53,383 nucleotides of DNA from a virus (IMGVR_UViG_3300044701_003267:1-53383); one strand, 5' to 3'; counted from the stretch's first letter, positions 30,706-39,121 are shown. The notes: a model not told the origin generated them from the sequence alone. Translations and numbers: made by a program.

Positions 30706-31325
30706 TAATAATTCCCGGAGGCCAGAACAATTTTGCAAATGTGCTCTAGTCGCTCTATGTGTTCAAAAGACCGCCATGGAGTTGAATCTATAGCCACGAC
30801 CCCGTGTCCTTTGATACCTACTATGTCGTACTTAATCTCACCTGTAGATTCATTTAAACCCAACTTTTTATGACATTGATCTCCCAGTTCTTGACTTATA
30901 GGCGGAACGTCTCCTACGTTTGGTGCTACACGAGTATAACGGCCTAATTCTGGAAAATGTTTAACTAATTCTGATAATTCAATTCCGGCGTGCATAGCCG
31001 CCACACAATATGTAGGATGGATGTGGGTTACTACACGAACTTCGTCTGTATGTATCTTGTGCTGGAGACCGAAATGCAATGGCATTTCACCTGTAGGTTG
31101 CAGTCCAGATGAAATTTCGGAATAAATCATTTCTTCCCAATAACGATCAGATAGGATCTTTATTTTCTTGAACTGATCCGGTTGCATCGTTTGTTTACGA
31201 ACTCCGCTAGGAGTGACGTAAAAATGATCACGATCGTGATGGCGAATCGAAATATTGCCATCTCTACTTGTGATCCAATTGCGTTTATACGATTCTACTA
31301 ATATGTCGCAGATGGTTTCTAACAT
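30705..31325 (-). CDS. Class II aldolase/adducin-family protein
   Basis: 206 residues. ITSRDGNISIRHHDRDHFYVTPSG (about 17-40) and THIHPTYCVAAMHAG (about 99-113) give the sugar-phosphate-binding and zinc H-x-H motifs. GIKGHGVVAIDSTPWRSFEHIE gives the third zinc histidine. Related enzymes are fuculose/ribulose phosphate aldolases or epimerases and MtnB dehydratase. The substrate is not clear. It is translationally coupled to the desaturase gene, and its CATAAATA box is 29 nt upstream. Confidence 0.85.
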   Translation of the reverse strand: MLETICDILVESYKRNWITSRDGNISIRHHDRDHFYVTPSGVRKQTMQPDQFKKIKILSDRYWEEMIYSEISSGLQPTGEMPLHFGLQHKIHTDEVRVVTHIHPTYCVAAMHAGIELSELVKHFPELGRYTRVAPNVGDVPPISQELGDQCHKKLGLNESTGEIKYDIVGIKGHGVVAIDSTPWRSFEHIERLEHICKIVLASGNY

Positions 31326-31354
31326 TATTAAAACTGCTCCTTGTATGTTGCCAG

Positions 31355-31362
31355 TATTTATG
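31355..31362 (-). promoter_or_regulatory. Late-type promoter box of the aldolase/desaturase unit (CATAAATA)
   Basis: CATAAATA on the minus strand, 29 nt before the ATG at 31325, with AAGGAG in the leader. It is back-to-back with the plus-strand sigma70 promoter at 31378. Confidence 0.6.
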
Positions 31363-31377
31363 GTACAGCGATAGCGG

Positions 31378-31406
31378 TTGACTTTTTAATTAACCGGGTA
31401 TATAAT
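31378..31406 (+). promoter_or_regulatory. Sigma70 promoter, leaderless geometry
   Basis: TTGACT (31378-31383), 17-nt spacer, TATAAT (31401-31406), then 6 nt to the ATG at 31413. The transcript should begin at the start codon. Confidence 0.8.
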
Positions 31407-31412
31407 ACAAGT

Positions 31413-31604
31413 ATGGAAATCAATTCTGCATCATTAAAATACTACGAAGAACATCACTTATATCTCCAAAAAATGCGAGATAAAACTCTCTATGAAAATA
31501 GAGTAGAGCAGGAACAACATCTGCAAAAACTTAGAGTAGATAATACTCAAAGAGCTAGAGAATTGGATAGAAACCTAGGACAAAACATAGACGTTACAGT
31601 ATGA
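31413..31604 (+). CDS. Small charged helical protein (63 residues)
   Basis: The ATG at 31413 is 6 nt after TATAAT and lacks a Shine-Dalgarno sequence, so it is probably leaderless. The product is a single charged helix (YYEEHHLYLQKMRDKTLYEN, QEQHLQKLRVDNTQRARELD). Its stop overlaps the start of the HAD phosphatase gene. Function unknown. Confidence 0.7.
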   Translation: MEINSASLKYYEEHHLYLQKMRDKTLYENRVEQEQHLQKLRVDNTQRARELDRNLGQNIDVTV

Positions 31605-32179
31605 AAAAAATCATTTTAACAGACGCAGACGGAGTTCTACTAGATTGGGAATGGGCATTCTCAGTTTGGATGCAAGAACGCGGTTACACACTTACAGCAG
31701 ATAACAAGAAAAGCTATTATCTGCATCACCACTATAATGAGCTAGAAGAAAAGGATGCCAAAAAGGTTGTTAAGACTTTTAACGAATCTGCAGCAATTGG
31801 ATTCTTACCTGCACTTCGTGATAGTGCTTATTATGTTAAAAGACTGCACGAAGAACACGGCTATGAATTCCGTGTAATCACAAGTCTAAGTCTAGATAAG
31901 AATGCACAGAAACTGCGTGAAATGAATCTGCGTAAGTTGTTTGGCAATGCTATCGAATCAGTTATTTGTTTAGACACAGGCGCTGACAAGGATGAAGCTC
32001 TTGAACCGTATCGTGATAGTGGCCTATGGTGGCTTGAGGACAAGCCAGCTAACGCAGATGTTGGACACAAATTAGGACTTAAATCAATTCTAATTGAACA
32101 CGGGCATAATATGCATCACAAATGTTCTTATCCTGTAGTTAAAAACTGGAAAGAAATTTACGAGAGAGTTCTGTCATAA
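31601..32179 (+). CDS. HAD-family 5'-nucleotidase-like phosphatase
   Basis: 192 residues. KIILTDADGVLLDWEWAF carries the HAD motif D8-x-D10-G. VITSLSLDKNAQ is the motif II serine/threonine strand, and LWWLEDKPANADVGHKLGL the acidic motif IV. The 5'(3')-deoxyribonucleotidase family fits best. It would recycle nucleotides from degraded host nucleic acid, which is inference. It is coupled to the 63-residue gene upstream. Confidence 0.85.
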   Translation: MKKIILTDADGVLLDWEWAFSVWMQERGYTLTADNKKSYYLHHHYNELEEKDAKKVVKTFNESAAIGFLPALRDSAYYVKRLHEEHGYEFRVITSLSLDKNAQKLREMNLRKLFGNAIESVICLDTGADKDEALEPYRDSGLWWLEDKPANADVGHKLGLKSILIEHGHNMHHKCSYPVVKNWKEIYERVLS

Positions 32180-32185
32180 TAAATA
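32178..32185 (+). promoter_or_regulatory. Late-type promoter box (AATAAATA)
   Basis: AATAAATA on the plus strand at the stop of the HAD gene, 55 nt before the coiled-coil gene, which has AAGGAG in its leader. Confidence 0.55.
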
Positions 32186-32240
32186 TCCCTGCGTGTGAGG
32201 CGATCTGAGCTAGGCCTAAATCAACCTTAAGGAGATTTAG

Positions 32241-33104
32241 ATGGCCAGAACAAAGAAAGAACAGGCAGCAGCCCCTGAGACCCGTTCCGAAATGGAAATG
32301 ATCAAAGAGCTGCAAGATGAATTACGTTATCTTAGAGAACAGCGCAGTGCTAAAAGTGCTGATCCCGAACAGGTAGCGAAACAGCAGGAATTAGTTGCTA
32401 AAAATACAAGACGAGCCTGGGATTCAGAAGCCCTGGTTCAGTTCAACGTGGCTCAGGTACAGGTGGCTCGTTCAATCGTCGAAGAAAATGTAACTGATGC
32501 TATGCAAAGTTATACTATTAATGCGGGCGGTAATCGCGAACTGATTATGCGTACCACAGACGATGTATATCGTAATCGTATGATGATGCTTACACAGTTG
32601 CAGCCTGCAACACCTATGCAGGCCTTGTTCCAAGATTCGATGATAACAAAGACCAAACTAGATTATCTGCACCATCGCAATCAGGTTAATCAAGAAATGG
32701 TAACTATCATTCAAGAAATGGCTGATGCTATTCGTAAGATTGGTGATGTCAGCGAACGTTTCTATGTGCTCAACGAAATGATGGTTGAACACTGTGATGA
32801 AGTGTCAGACGAGAACGCACTGTGGTTTGACGGAGAGTTGACAGCTATGATGCAGGCTGCTACCCAAGATGATAACAGTCAACGAGTTGAATTAGCTGAA
32901 ACTGAGACCGATATCATTCTCAAGTCAGCTGAACTTAATCGATTAGAAATTCGTGCTCTAGCAGGATTAGCCGATAGTCTAGGAGATCATCTTCAAGAAT
33001 GTCAAGACCACGGCAACGAACTCAGAGACGATGTTATCAATCTCAGGGAAAAAGTCGACGGCACACAGAAGCGAATCGCTGATCGCATTGCACCAAAAAG
33101 ATGA
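32241..33104 (+). CDS. Long helical protein, probable virion component
   Basis: 287 residues, almost all helix. There is an N-terminal low-complexity and coiled segment (TRSEMEMIKELQDELRYLRE), a central region with QPATPMQALFQDSMITKTKL, and a C-terminal coiled coil (GNELRDDVINLREKVDGTQK). It has a late-type box and a good Shine-Dalgarno sequence. No family recognised; structure and promoter suggest a structural or assembly protein. Confidence 0.75.
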   Translation: MARTKKEQAAAPETRSEMEMIKELQDELRYLREQRSAKSADPEQVAKQQELVAKNTRRAWDSEALVQFNVAQVQVARSIVEENVTDAMQSYTINAGGNRELIMRTTDDVYRNRMMMLTQLQPATPMQALFQDSMITKTKLDYLHHRNQVNQEMVTIIQEMADAIRKIGDVSERFYVLNEMMVEHCDEVSDENALWFDGELTAMMQAATQDDNSQRVELAETETDIILKSAELNRLEIRALAGLADSLGDHLQECQDHGNELRDDVINLREKVDGTQKRIADRIAPKR

Positions 33105-33304
33105 TATTTCCGGATAAACCTAGGCCGCCTTGGCAATATGCGAAACCGAAGATCCAAAACACAAGGATCCAAAGTCGACCTGAAGAGGTCGACGAACCTC
33201 TCAAGGTACCTAAGCCCGCAGGTTATTATCGAGAAAGAGTTGAGTTTGGATTGATAATAATCGGTATGTATTTTTGGATTCAATATTGGATGCAGTTCGC
33301 ATAA
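33101..33304 (+). CDS. Small protein with C-terminal membrane helix
   Basis: 67 residues: a Pro/Lys-rich N-terminal half (MIFPDKPRPPWQYAKPKIQN) and a hydrophobic C-terminus (FGLIIIGMYFWIQYWMQF). The start overlaps the previous stop (ATGA). Function unknown. Confidence 0.7.
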   Translation: MIFPDKPRPPWQYAKPKIQNTRIQSRPEEVDEPLKVPKPAGYYRERVEFGLIIIGMYFWIQYWMQFA

Positions 33305-33531
33305 TATTCGATGATCTAAGTATAGATCTCGTGCTAGCTCATCGACGATGGAGTAGGATTCGTCGAATAAGAAATGCACTGAGATCTATACGACGACAAT
33401 ATCCTCAGATCAAATTTACACACAATAGACAAGATCAGATCGTTACAGTGGAATTTTATTCGGATATTGATCTTTTTCAGTTTGTTCTTGTATGGCCTAC
33501 TAATCTACCCAAATGGCGCAGACTTAGTTAG
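33274..33531 (+). CDS. Small basic protein (85 residues), unknown
   Basis: Arg-rich (LVLAHRRWSRIRRIRNALRS) with a strand region DQIVTVEFYSDIDLFQFVL. It overlaps the preceding gene by 31 nt in another frame and is convergent with the next gene by 8 nt. The overlap makes the exact start uncertain. Confidence 0.55.
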   Translation: MDSILDAVRIIFDDLSIDLVLAHRRWSRIRRIRNALRSIRRQYPQIKFTHNRQDQIVTVEFYSDIDLFQFVLVWPTNLPKWRRLS

Positions 33532-33670
33532 ATTTAATGTCTTGCTTAGACTCTTGTTTTAATTCCACTTTTGTTTCGTGTTTTGGAAAGTAAGGATCTA
33601 TTAGATAATAGTTTGCACCCCACCAACCTACTGCGCTGAAAAAACCCCAGGTTATAATTTCTAAGATCAT
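33524..33670 (-). CDS. Mini membrane protein (48 residues)
   Basis: From the ATG at 33670, overlapping the upstream TGA as ATGA, to TAA at 33524. MILEIITWGFFSAVGWWGAN is one membrane helix, followed by YYLIDPYFPK and a charged tail. It is coupled to the amidotransferase-like gene. Function unknown. Confidence 0.65.
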   Translation of the reverse strand: MILEIITWGFFSAVGWWGANYYLIDPYFPKHETKVELKQESKQDIKSN

Positions 33671-34308
33671 ACATTCTCCATTAAACGATTAACAAAGTCT
33701 AGTAATAATTTATTATGCCGGCCATTGTGCCAATGCCTAGGCATCCAGGTATAATAATCGTACCAATCTTTCTGACTTTCGGGGTGGCAACCTATTAGTC
33801 CAACTTGCTCTTGTATAATAGCCATAGGATCCCTATTGCTATAGCTAGCCACGACATCCATATTACCGCCAGTAATAGCACAACCGTCATAGAAATACAT
33901 CCTTTCTAATTGCCCTTGCCAGCTGACCAACTGTCCTTTGGCATGGGGGCGTCTAGTATCTGCGTTGGGGCGTCTGATGTATTGTTCGACTCGGGTGCCA
34001 GTATTGAGAATATCGAAGTAATGTTGATCAGCCCAATAAGCACCAAGGCAAATACCCAAATACTTCCCGCCCTTTTTGACATAATCACGTATGGTGCTAA
34101 CATGCCTATCAAGAATAACATCAAATCTGTCTGAATCACCTAAGCCTCCTGGAAAACAAACACAGTCTACATCGTCGAAGTATGTATCTTCTATGTCGTG
34201 CTTAGTGAATATTTTAAACTTGTAGTGCGGAGATAATGAATGGATTATTCCGTTTACCGACTGAACGGAGCACAAAGGGTGATGCAGAAATATAGCTATG
34301 GTGCGCAT
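33667..34308 (-). CDS. Glutamine-amidotransferase-like/BPL_N-domain protein
   Basis: 213 residues from the ATG at 34308. DVDCVCFPGGLGDSDRFDVI and GGKYLGICLGAYWADQHYF show the class I GATase-like fold with a nucleophile cysteine in GICLGAYWA. A later GCHPES supplies the histidine/glutamate. This is the pattern of BPL_N (biotin-protein ligase N-terminal-like) domains, often annotated that way in phages. Its reaction is unknown. The structured 112-nt gap upstream may be its leader. Confidence 0.8.
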   Translation of the reverse strand: MRTIAIFLHHPLCSVQSVNGIIHSLSPHYKFKIFTKHDIEDTYFDDVDCVCFPGGLGDSDRFDVILDRHVSTIRDYVKKGGKYLGICLGAYWADQHYFDILNTGTRVEQYIRRPNADTRRPHAKGQLVSWQGQLERMYFYDGCAITGGNMDVVASYSNRDPMAIIQEQVGLIGCHPESQKDWYDYYTWMPRHWHNGRHNKLLLDFVNRLMENV

Positions 34309-34420
34309 ACAACCAAAAAGATAATGCTCACTTAGAACGCCATTCCGGGGCACGACTCCCATAACGCTCTGCCCAGCAGCCGGGCACACCTAAAGTAACG
34401 ATAACGTCCTAAGGTAGGTG
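34309..34420. other. Structured intergenic region with a 23S-rRNA-like stretch
   Basis: More GC-rich than its surroundings. On the minus strand ACACCTA...TAGGTGT (7 bp) encloses a 23-nt stretch, then GCCC-N7-GGGC. The plus strand at 34395-34417 reads GTAACGATAACG then TCCTAAGGTAG, matching the helix 69-71 region of 23S rRNA with one change and one missing base. No tRNA could be folded. It may be a leader RNA. Confidence 0.4.
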
Positions 34421-35530
34421 TTAGTTTTGCTTCTCGATAGTATAGTCTGCTTCAGTACTATCTGGATAGCGTGTGGTTAATTTGTCAATGATATCTGCTC
34501 GACTTTCGCCTTCAATCCGTGCTTGCTTGCCTGATGCATTTTGGGTTACTAAGTAAGTTCCAGGGCCATCGTTGGCATCCTGCTCAGGTTCATCCTTCTT
34601 TTCCTCGCCCGATGCAAAAGATAACGGAAACTTTTGTTTAAGGTCTGATATAGCACTATCGATATCATAACCGCCACGAGCAATATCTTTGCTGGCATCT
34701 TTGATTTCGGCCGATTTAGATTTCATTCCTGCTATGATCTTTTTCAACAGTCCTGGAAACAGCTCAGAGAACACACTGTCCTTACGCACAGTCTGATTAC
34801 CGTTATTGATCTGATCTGTAGGTGCGTGTATTTGCCACTTGCCGTTGACATCGTCAACATTGTCTTTGTCTATGACGCTGATGATAGGACCGTCCGGTGC
34901 GTACCTTTCAAACCAACGAGCTCCAGAACTAGAACCTGTACAGAACGATGCTTGAAATCCTGCTGAGTTATTAAATGTATAGCAGCTACCGTAGTTAAAA
35001 GGAACTACGACTAAGAAACGCTCATCATCAACGATAGTGATCTCTTTCTTTTCTCGTTTATGTTTTTCGATGACTTCAGCATCTTTGATACGCTGTAGTT
35101 CATCTCGGTATTCTCTGCTCTGTACAATGCTCTGTATCTGACGCAGATTTTTAAATTTATTAAAATCTTGATGTGGCTCTTTGAGCTTACCTCTGATGCT
35201 TAGTGCTTTCCAAGCTCCTAATGCATCGCCGCCTTCTCCGTTGACATCTTCATAGTCAACCACACCGTTGACATACAATCTAGTCAGCCAGTCATCAAAT
35301 TTGCCATCGGCAGAAAGATCACCGTAGCTAGTTGAACGCAAACTGTCGTCTAACATTTCACTCCACAGCTTTAGAATTTCTTCATCCGAAGGCTTAGTGC
35401 CTAGACGGGCTACTTTGTCTTTAGGTAGAGTTTGATCGTGACGCATCGCGATGCCTAGCATCTTGATCATCTTAGGATCTTTGAGTTTGGCTGCTATATT
35501 AGCTTCTAGAACGATTTGATTGAGTTTCAT
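34421..35530 (-). CDS. Large unknown phage protein (369 residues)
   Basis: Starts MKLNQIVLEANIAAKLKDPK, a targeting-like N-terminus. A core RFLVVVPFNYGSCYTFNNSA, then FQASFCTGSSSGARWFERYA and DGPIISVIDKDN, resembles an uncharacterised motif (C-T-x-x-x...W/F-x-x-Y...GP-x-x-x-I-D-K) that recurs in large phage proteins. The C-terminal 60 residues form a small separate alpha/beta domain after an acidic linker. Enzymatic activity is plausible but unassigned. It overlaps the next gene by 4 nt. Confidence 0.75.
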   Translation of the reverse strand: MKLNQIVLEANIAAKLKDPKMIKMLGIAMRHDQTLPKDKVARLGTKPSDEEILKLWSEMLDDSLRSTSYGDLSADGKFDDWLTRLYVNGVVDYEDVNGEGGDALGAWKALSIRGKLKEPHQDFNKFKNLRQIQSIVQSREYRDELQRIKDAEVIEKHKREKKEITIVDDERFLVVVPFNYGSCYTFNNSAGFQASFCTGSSSGARWFERYAPDGPIISVIDKDNVDDVNGKWQIHAPTDQINNGNQTVRKDSVFSELFPGLLKKIIAGMKSKSAEIKDASKDIARGGYDIDSAISDLKQKFPLSFASGEEKKDEPEQDANDGPGTYLVTQNASGKQARIEGESRADIIDKLTTRYPDSTEADYTIEKQN

Positions 35531-36396
35531 CCTGTTATCAATGCCCTTTTAAAGAATCCTAAGACCGTACCTAGTTTTTTCTGATCTCCGTTGGCAATGT
35601 CTTTCAATAATTGTTGAGGTCCTTCGCTACGCTGTGCTGAATAGCTATTTGAATAACCTTTAGTAATAGAGCCTGTCTGTTCTGGGTAATGATGACTAGC
35701 AGCCATTAGCACTGCAATGTTGATAGCACTTTTTACTGATCCGGGTGTGTCTGCACTGGTACCTGCTTCTAGACCTTCTAGTGCGTTCTGCAAACTTTCA
35801 ACCTGTGACAGTTTGCGTTTAGCTTTTTCAAATGCATCATTCTTAATCATATTGGCCACGTGACCTTTGATGTCTGCCACAGCTGATTGTATGGCTTTGG
35901 CCCATAGAGGTTTGAACTTCTTCATCAGCATTTCTTGATCAACGGTTCTCTCTAGACCTTTCTTAGCGTCAGCTCGTTTTTGTTGTTTATCATCGACGGC
36001 TGATGTGTTACGACCAACATAAAACTTTTGTAATTTGCCGATGTTTGTCTTGAGAAAATCTAAAATATTTCCGCCGCGCCCATCTGAAGTAGTATCAACT
36101 GGGCCGCCTGCACTGGAAACAGCATCATAGGTATCTCTGCGTGATCTAATAGCACCTGTGCCTTTTGATCCTACGACAATGACCCATGATCCTCTGTAAG
36201 GCTCTTTAAGATCACTCCAACTGATCTTTTCTACCTGTCGATAGTCTTGATCGTGGGCTAATTTCATATCTTTATGAAGATATGTAACCACTTCTTTGCC
36301 ACCAGAATTTCCAGAAATAAGACTCAGAGAAGTACTGGCTTCGTCGATGTGACTTTCTAACAGATCAGCGAAAACTTTGTAGCCATTGACGTTCAT
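35527..36396 (-). CDS. Unknown phage protein (289 residues)
   Basis: The ATG at 36396 (MNVNGYKVFADLLESHIDEA) lies just after the nuclease stop. Seen: a beta-containing first half (SWVIVVGSKGTGAIRSRRDT), a helical second half (AKRKLSQVESLQNALEGLEA), and a C-terminus with ALITG. It is coupled to the 369-residue gene, and the two probably work as a pair. The N-terminus resembles other targeting-like starts (hydrophobic-x-x-LLES). No family recognised. Confidence 0.7.
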   Translation of the reverse strand: MNVNGYKVFADLLESHIDEASTSLSLISGNSGGKEVVTYLHKDMKLAHDQDYRQVEKISWSDLKEPYRGSWVIVVGSKGTGAIRSRRDTYDAVSSAGGPVDTTSDGRGGNILDFLKTNIGKLQKFYVGRNTSAVDDKQQKRADAKKGLERTVDQEMLMKKFKPLWAKAIQSAVADIKGHVANMIKNDAFEKAKRKLSQVESLQNALEGLEAGTSADTPGSVKSAINIAVLMAASHHYPEQTGSITKGYSNSYSAQRSEGPQQLLKDIANGDQKKLGTVLGFFKRALITG

Positions 36397-36397
36397 A

Positions 36398-36871
36398 TTA
36401 ATTACACCAGCTTTGTTTTGCCTCGCCGTAGTACTCACGAGCGAAACCGTTTGCTATGAGAGCAGCACGGAGACTTTGTCCGTTGACTAAAATGTCACCA
36501 AGTACACGACCTCCAAACTTGTCCCACCCGTAGAGCGTAGCTTGAAACTTGCCTCCACTGGCTGCTGCGGTTGCGATAGCATTCTTAGTGAATGCTGAGG
36601 CTGCTTCTCCTCGCTGTGCTTCTGAAGGGCATTGAGCACGATGTCCTTTTTCTGGTGTATCAACACCGTAGACTCTAACTGCCAATTCTGGCTTAAGGGG
36701 TGCTGGTAGAAAGGGGGCTGCGATCACCACCGTATCGCCATCACTCACTCTTAGGATTTGTGCATCGTATGTAACACCCTTAGGTGCTTTTTGTGCGAAT
36801 GCTGCTTTTGTTAATGGAAAAAACAGCAGGAATCCTATCATTAATAGGATGGCTTTTTCTTTAGAAAACAT
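36398..36871 (-). CDS. Secreted thermonuclease-like nuclease (SNase fold)
   Basis: 157 residues from the ATG at 36871. A signal peptide (AILLMIGFLLFFPLTKAAFA) is followed by the SNase domain: ILRVSDGDTVVI, LAVRVYGVDTPEKG and FGGRVLGDILVNGQSLRAAL with catalytic Asp, Arg and Glu positions. It degrades DNA/RNA with Ca2+ in the family. Export suggests it acts in the periplasm or after lysis. A perfect TATAAATA box lies 23 nt upstream. Confidence 0.9.
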   Translation of the reverse strand: MFSKEKAILLMIGFLLFFPLTKAAFAQKAPKGVTYDAQILRVSDGDTVVIAAPFLPAPLKPELAVRVYGVDTPEKGHRAQCPSEAQRGEAASAFTKNAIATAAASGGKFQATLYGWDKFGGRVLGDILVNGQSLRAALIANGFAREYYGEAKQSWCN

Positions 36872-36894
36872 AGAAACCTCACGAATAATAGCTG

Positions 36895-36902
36895 TATTTA
36901 TA
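36895..36902 (-). promoter_or_regulatory. Perfect late promoter box of the secreted nuclease (TATAAATA)
   Basis: TATAAATA on the minus strand, 23 nt before the ATG at 36871, overlapping the end of the 207-residue gene upstream. Confidence 0.7.
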
Positions 36903-37521
36903 TACTTTTCTCTGTATACTCGGCTTTTGTCCAACCAATAAGAAAATTGGATTTCCAATGGTTCTGTTCAAACCCCTGTAGAGATTCCCACTGCTTCCGA
37001 TGTTGCCAAACACTGTGGGCAGCATCTGTCCAATCTGTATGACGTACAGTCCATTCAAAATTAATCATTCGATTTTTAAAGAAATCATAATCGCAATGAT
37101 CGTATTCTACGTGCAGAACTTCAAACACGGATCCGTCTTCTGAGACAGCATCTAGGGCGAAATCAAACCCCCATTTCTGTTTTGTTCTTAATAACATATC
37201 AGCCTGCGGGACAGCTGTCTTGAGTTCTCGTAATTGCTGCTCTGCCTCTCCAATATACCTACATCTGCACAAGAACATACTGTGATCTAATATTAGGTCG
37301 GAAGTTTTGTTTTCTAATTCAAACCAAGGTTCTTGCCAACAATGATGGTTTAAGATTTCGTGATCGATCGGATATTTCATAGCGGCATAGAATTTCTGCT
37401 CTGCTAGATTAAGTTCAAATCCGTCCTTGTCATAATATCTAAAATCACTTACATCAAGGTCTTCAATCCTTTTCGTACAAGAAGGATCTGACATTAGCGT
37501 AATTTGATGTCTGCGGAACAT
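36898..37521 (-). CDS. Unknown protein (207 residues) after the tail fibre gene
   Basis: The ATG at 37521 shares a base with the tail-fibre stop. It is rich in aromatics and histidine (ILNHHCWQEPWFELENKTSD), with the block WGFDFALDAVSEDGSVFEVLHVEYDHCDYD that could be a metal or nucleotide site (H, D, E cluster). No family recognised. Coupling to the fibre gene suggests a virion or chaperone role, but the composition looks more enzymatic. Confidence 0.7.
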   Translation of the reverse strand: MFRRHQITLMSDPSCTKRIEDLDVSDFRYYDKDGFELNLAEQKFYAAMKYPIDHEILNHHCWQEPWFELENKTSDLILDHSMFLCRCRYIGEAEQQLRELKTAVPQADMLLRTKQKWGFDFALDAVSEDGSVFEVLHVEYDHCDYDFFKNRMINFEWTVRHTDWTDAAHSVWQHRKQWESLQGFEQNHWKSNFLIGWTKAEYTEKSI

Positions 37522-39116
37522 TATGTCATCTCTAAAATAGCGGTATAAACCTGATCCATCGTGATACCTCCGATTTCTATCCAGGATGTCCCTGTGTAGA
37601 TCGTGAGATAAGGCTGATTCAATCCTTTGGCCAAAGGATCCCAACTGTTACCATCGGCTAATGCTATCTGTCCTGCTGCTTTACCTGCCGGTTCTGAAGA
37701 CAGAGGAGGCATTGATAATGTGCCATTGGCATTCAGTGCTGTGCTGGTGGGTTTGTCGGAGAGATCATTATAGCTGCCGCTGAAGCCATCGATGGTAATG
37801 TTTCCATCTGTATCACTGCTGGTGGTTATTCCTGTGCCGCCTACAAACTTAATTAGATTATCGCTGTTAACTTGTCGTTGTGTTGAATCGTCTGCGGCTA
37901 TTGACCAAGAATATGTTCCAGCTAGGTTAGGTTTGTCTGTAAGCTGATTCCAACTGACCGTGGTTAGATATCCCCTTGTGGTCACATAACTTTCTGTAGC
38001 GTACCCTGTTAATGCTGAACTAGTGATAAATCCTGCAGAGTTCACTAGCTGATTAGTGTCTGTTGGTATAGTTGGTTTGTTAGATAGATCGTTATAACTA
38101 CCGCTGAATAAACTAGGGGTGTTTGTTATAATTGAATAGTCGACTGTGGTTAGATACCCTCTTGTGGTTACATATGTTTCAGTGGCTAGACCTGTTAACG
38201 CAGAACTAGTGATATAACCCTGTGTGGTTACGTAACTTTGTGTAGCATAAGAACTAAGGTCGGGACCAGTAATGGTTATTTTACCTTCAGTATCCGAAGT
38301 AATTGTTATTCCTGTAGCACCTTGGAATTTCAAAGTTTCTCCGTTTGAAATTTCTCTAAGTGTGCTGTCGTCACCGGCTACGCTAAAGGTATAAGGATTT
38401 TCTACATTGTTAGTTATATAGGTGGTACCACCCCCACCTTGTCCTAACAGTCCCGACGCATCAGTCAGTTGATTGATGTCTGTGGGTATTGTGGGTTTAT
38501 TAGTTAAATCTGTATAGCTACCTGAAAATAAAGTAGGTTTATTTGTTAAGTCATTGTAACTACCGCTGAACAGTATAGGCTTATTGGTTAAATCTGTGTA
38601 ACTGCCACTGGTAGCTACTGTAGCAAATGTAGGTTTACTGGTTACGTCGTTCCAACTTACTGTTGTCAGGTACCCTCTAGTGGTCACATAACTTTCCGTA
38701 GCATACCCAGTTAATGCCGAACTTGTTATGTACCCAGCGCCATTAGTTAGCTGGTTAGTATTAGTGGGTATTGTTGGGGTGCCTGTGAGCTTTGAATAAG
38801 CTAGGCTAGTTATCCAACTAGGGTTTGCATAACTTTGATCGCTGAATACTCCGTTAGCAACGCTGATAATTTGATTGGCGATGGTTATAGTTGTGCCGTC
38901 GACTTTTACTCCACCCTTTACTGTAGTAGAAGCTGTAGGTAATGTATAATCGCCTCCTCCTCCGCCTGACGAGATGAGCACACCACCCGGAGTTACACCA
39001 TCTCCAATGCGAAGGTCGCCTAATTCTTCACTGTAAAATAAGGTTCCTAGATCGCCTACAAAATCGTCTGCTATCGCTCCTGGAACCCTACCTGCTTTGA
39101 TTTTATGAATGGTCAT
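37521..39116 (-). CDS. Tail fibre protein with repeated beta modules
   Basis: 531 residues. The N-terminal module IKAGRVPGAIADDFVGDLGT and LFYSEELGDLRIGDGVTPGG is the common phage fibre attachment repeat. Then come many copies of SSALTGYATESYVTTRGYLT and FSGSYNDLTNKPTIPTDTNQL, typical trimeric beta-fibre spacer repeats. An end near GTLSMPPLSSEPAGKAAGQIAL is typical of fibre tips. It presumably binds the host receptor. The repeats are visible at DNA level and would allow length variation. GATAAATA ends 5 nt before the ATG. Confidence 0.9.
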   Translation of the reverse strand: MTIHKIKAGRVPGAIADDFVGDLGTLFYSEELGDLRIGDGVTPGGVLISSGGGGGDYTLPTASTTVKGGVKVDGTTITIANQIISVANGVFSDQSYANPSWITSLAYSKLTGTPTIPTNTNQLTNGAGYITSSALTGYATESYVTTRGYLTTVSWNDVTSKPTFATVATSGSYTDLTNKPILFSGSYNDLTNKPTLFSGSYTDLTNKPTIPTDINQLTDASGLLGQGGGGTTYITNNVENPYTFSVAGDDSTLREISNGETLKFQGATGITITSDTEGKITITGPDLSSYATQSYVTTQGYITSSALTGLATETYVTTRGYLTTVDYSIITNTPSLFSGSYNDLSNKPTIPTDTNQLVNSAGFITSSALTGYATESYVTTRGYLTTVSWNQLTDKPNLAGTYSWSIAADDSTQRQVNSDNLIKFVGGTGITTSSDTDGNITIDGFSGSYNDLSDKPTSTALNANGTLSMPPLSSEPAGKAAGQIALADGNSWDPLAKGLNQPYLTIYTGTSWIEIGGITMDQVYTAILEMT

Positions 39117-39121
39117 ACCAA

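Noticed and set aside
34309-34420. A tRNA gene or known riboswitch in the structured gap
   Set aside because: I could not fold a cloverleaf with anticodon and T-arm, and no riboswitch consensus was recognised.
37521-39116. CRISPR-like repeats
   Set aside because: The repeats are in frame, of variable length and encode fibre modules; there are no regular spacers.
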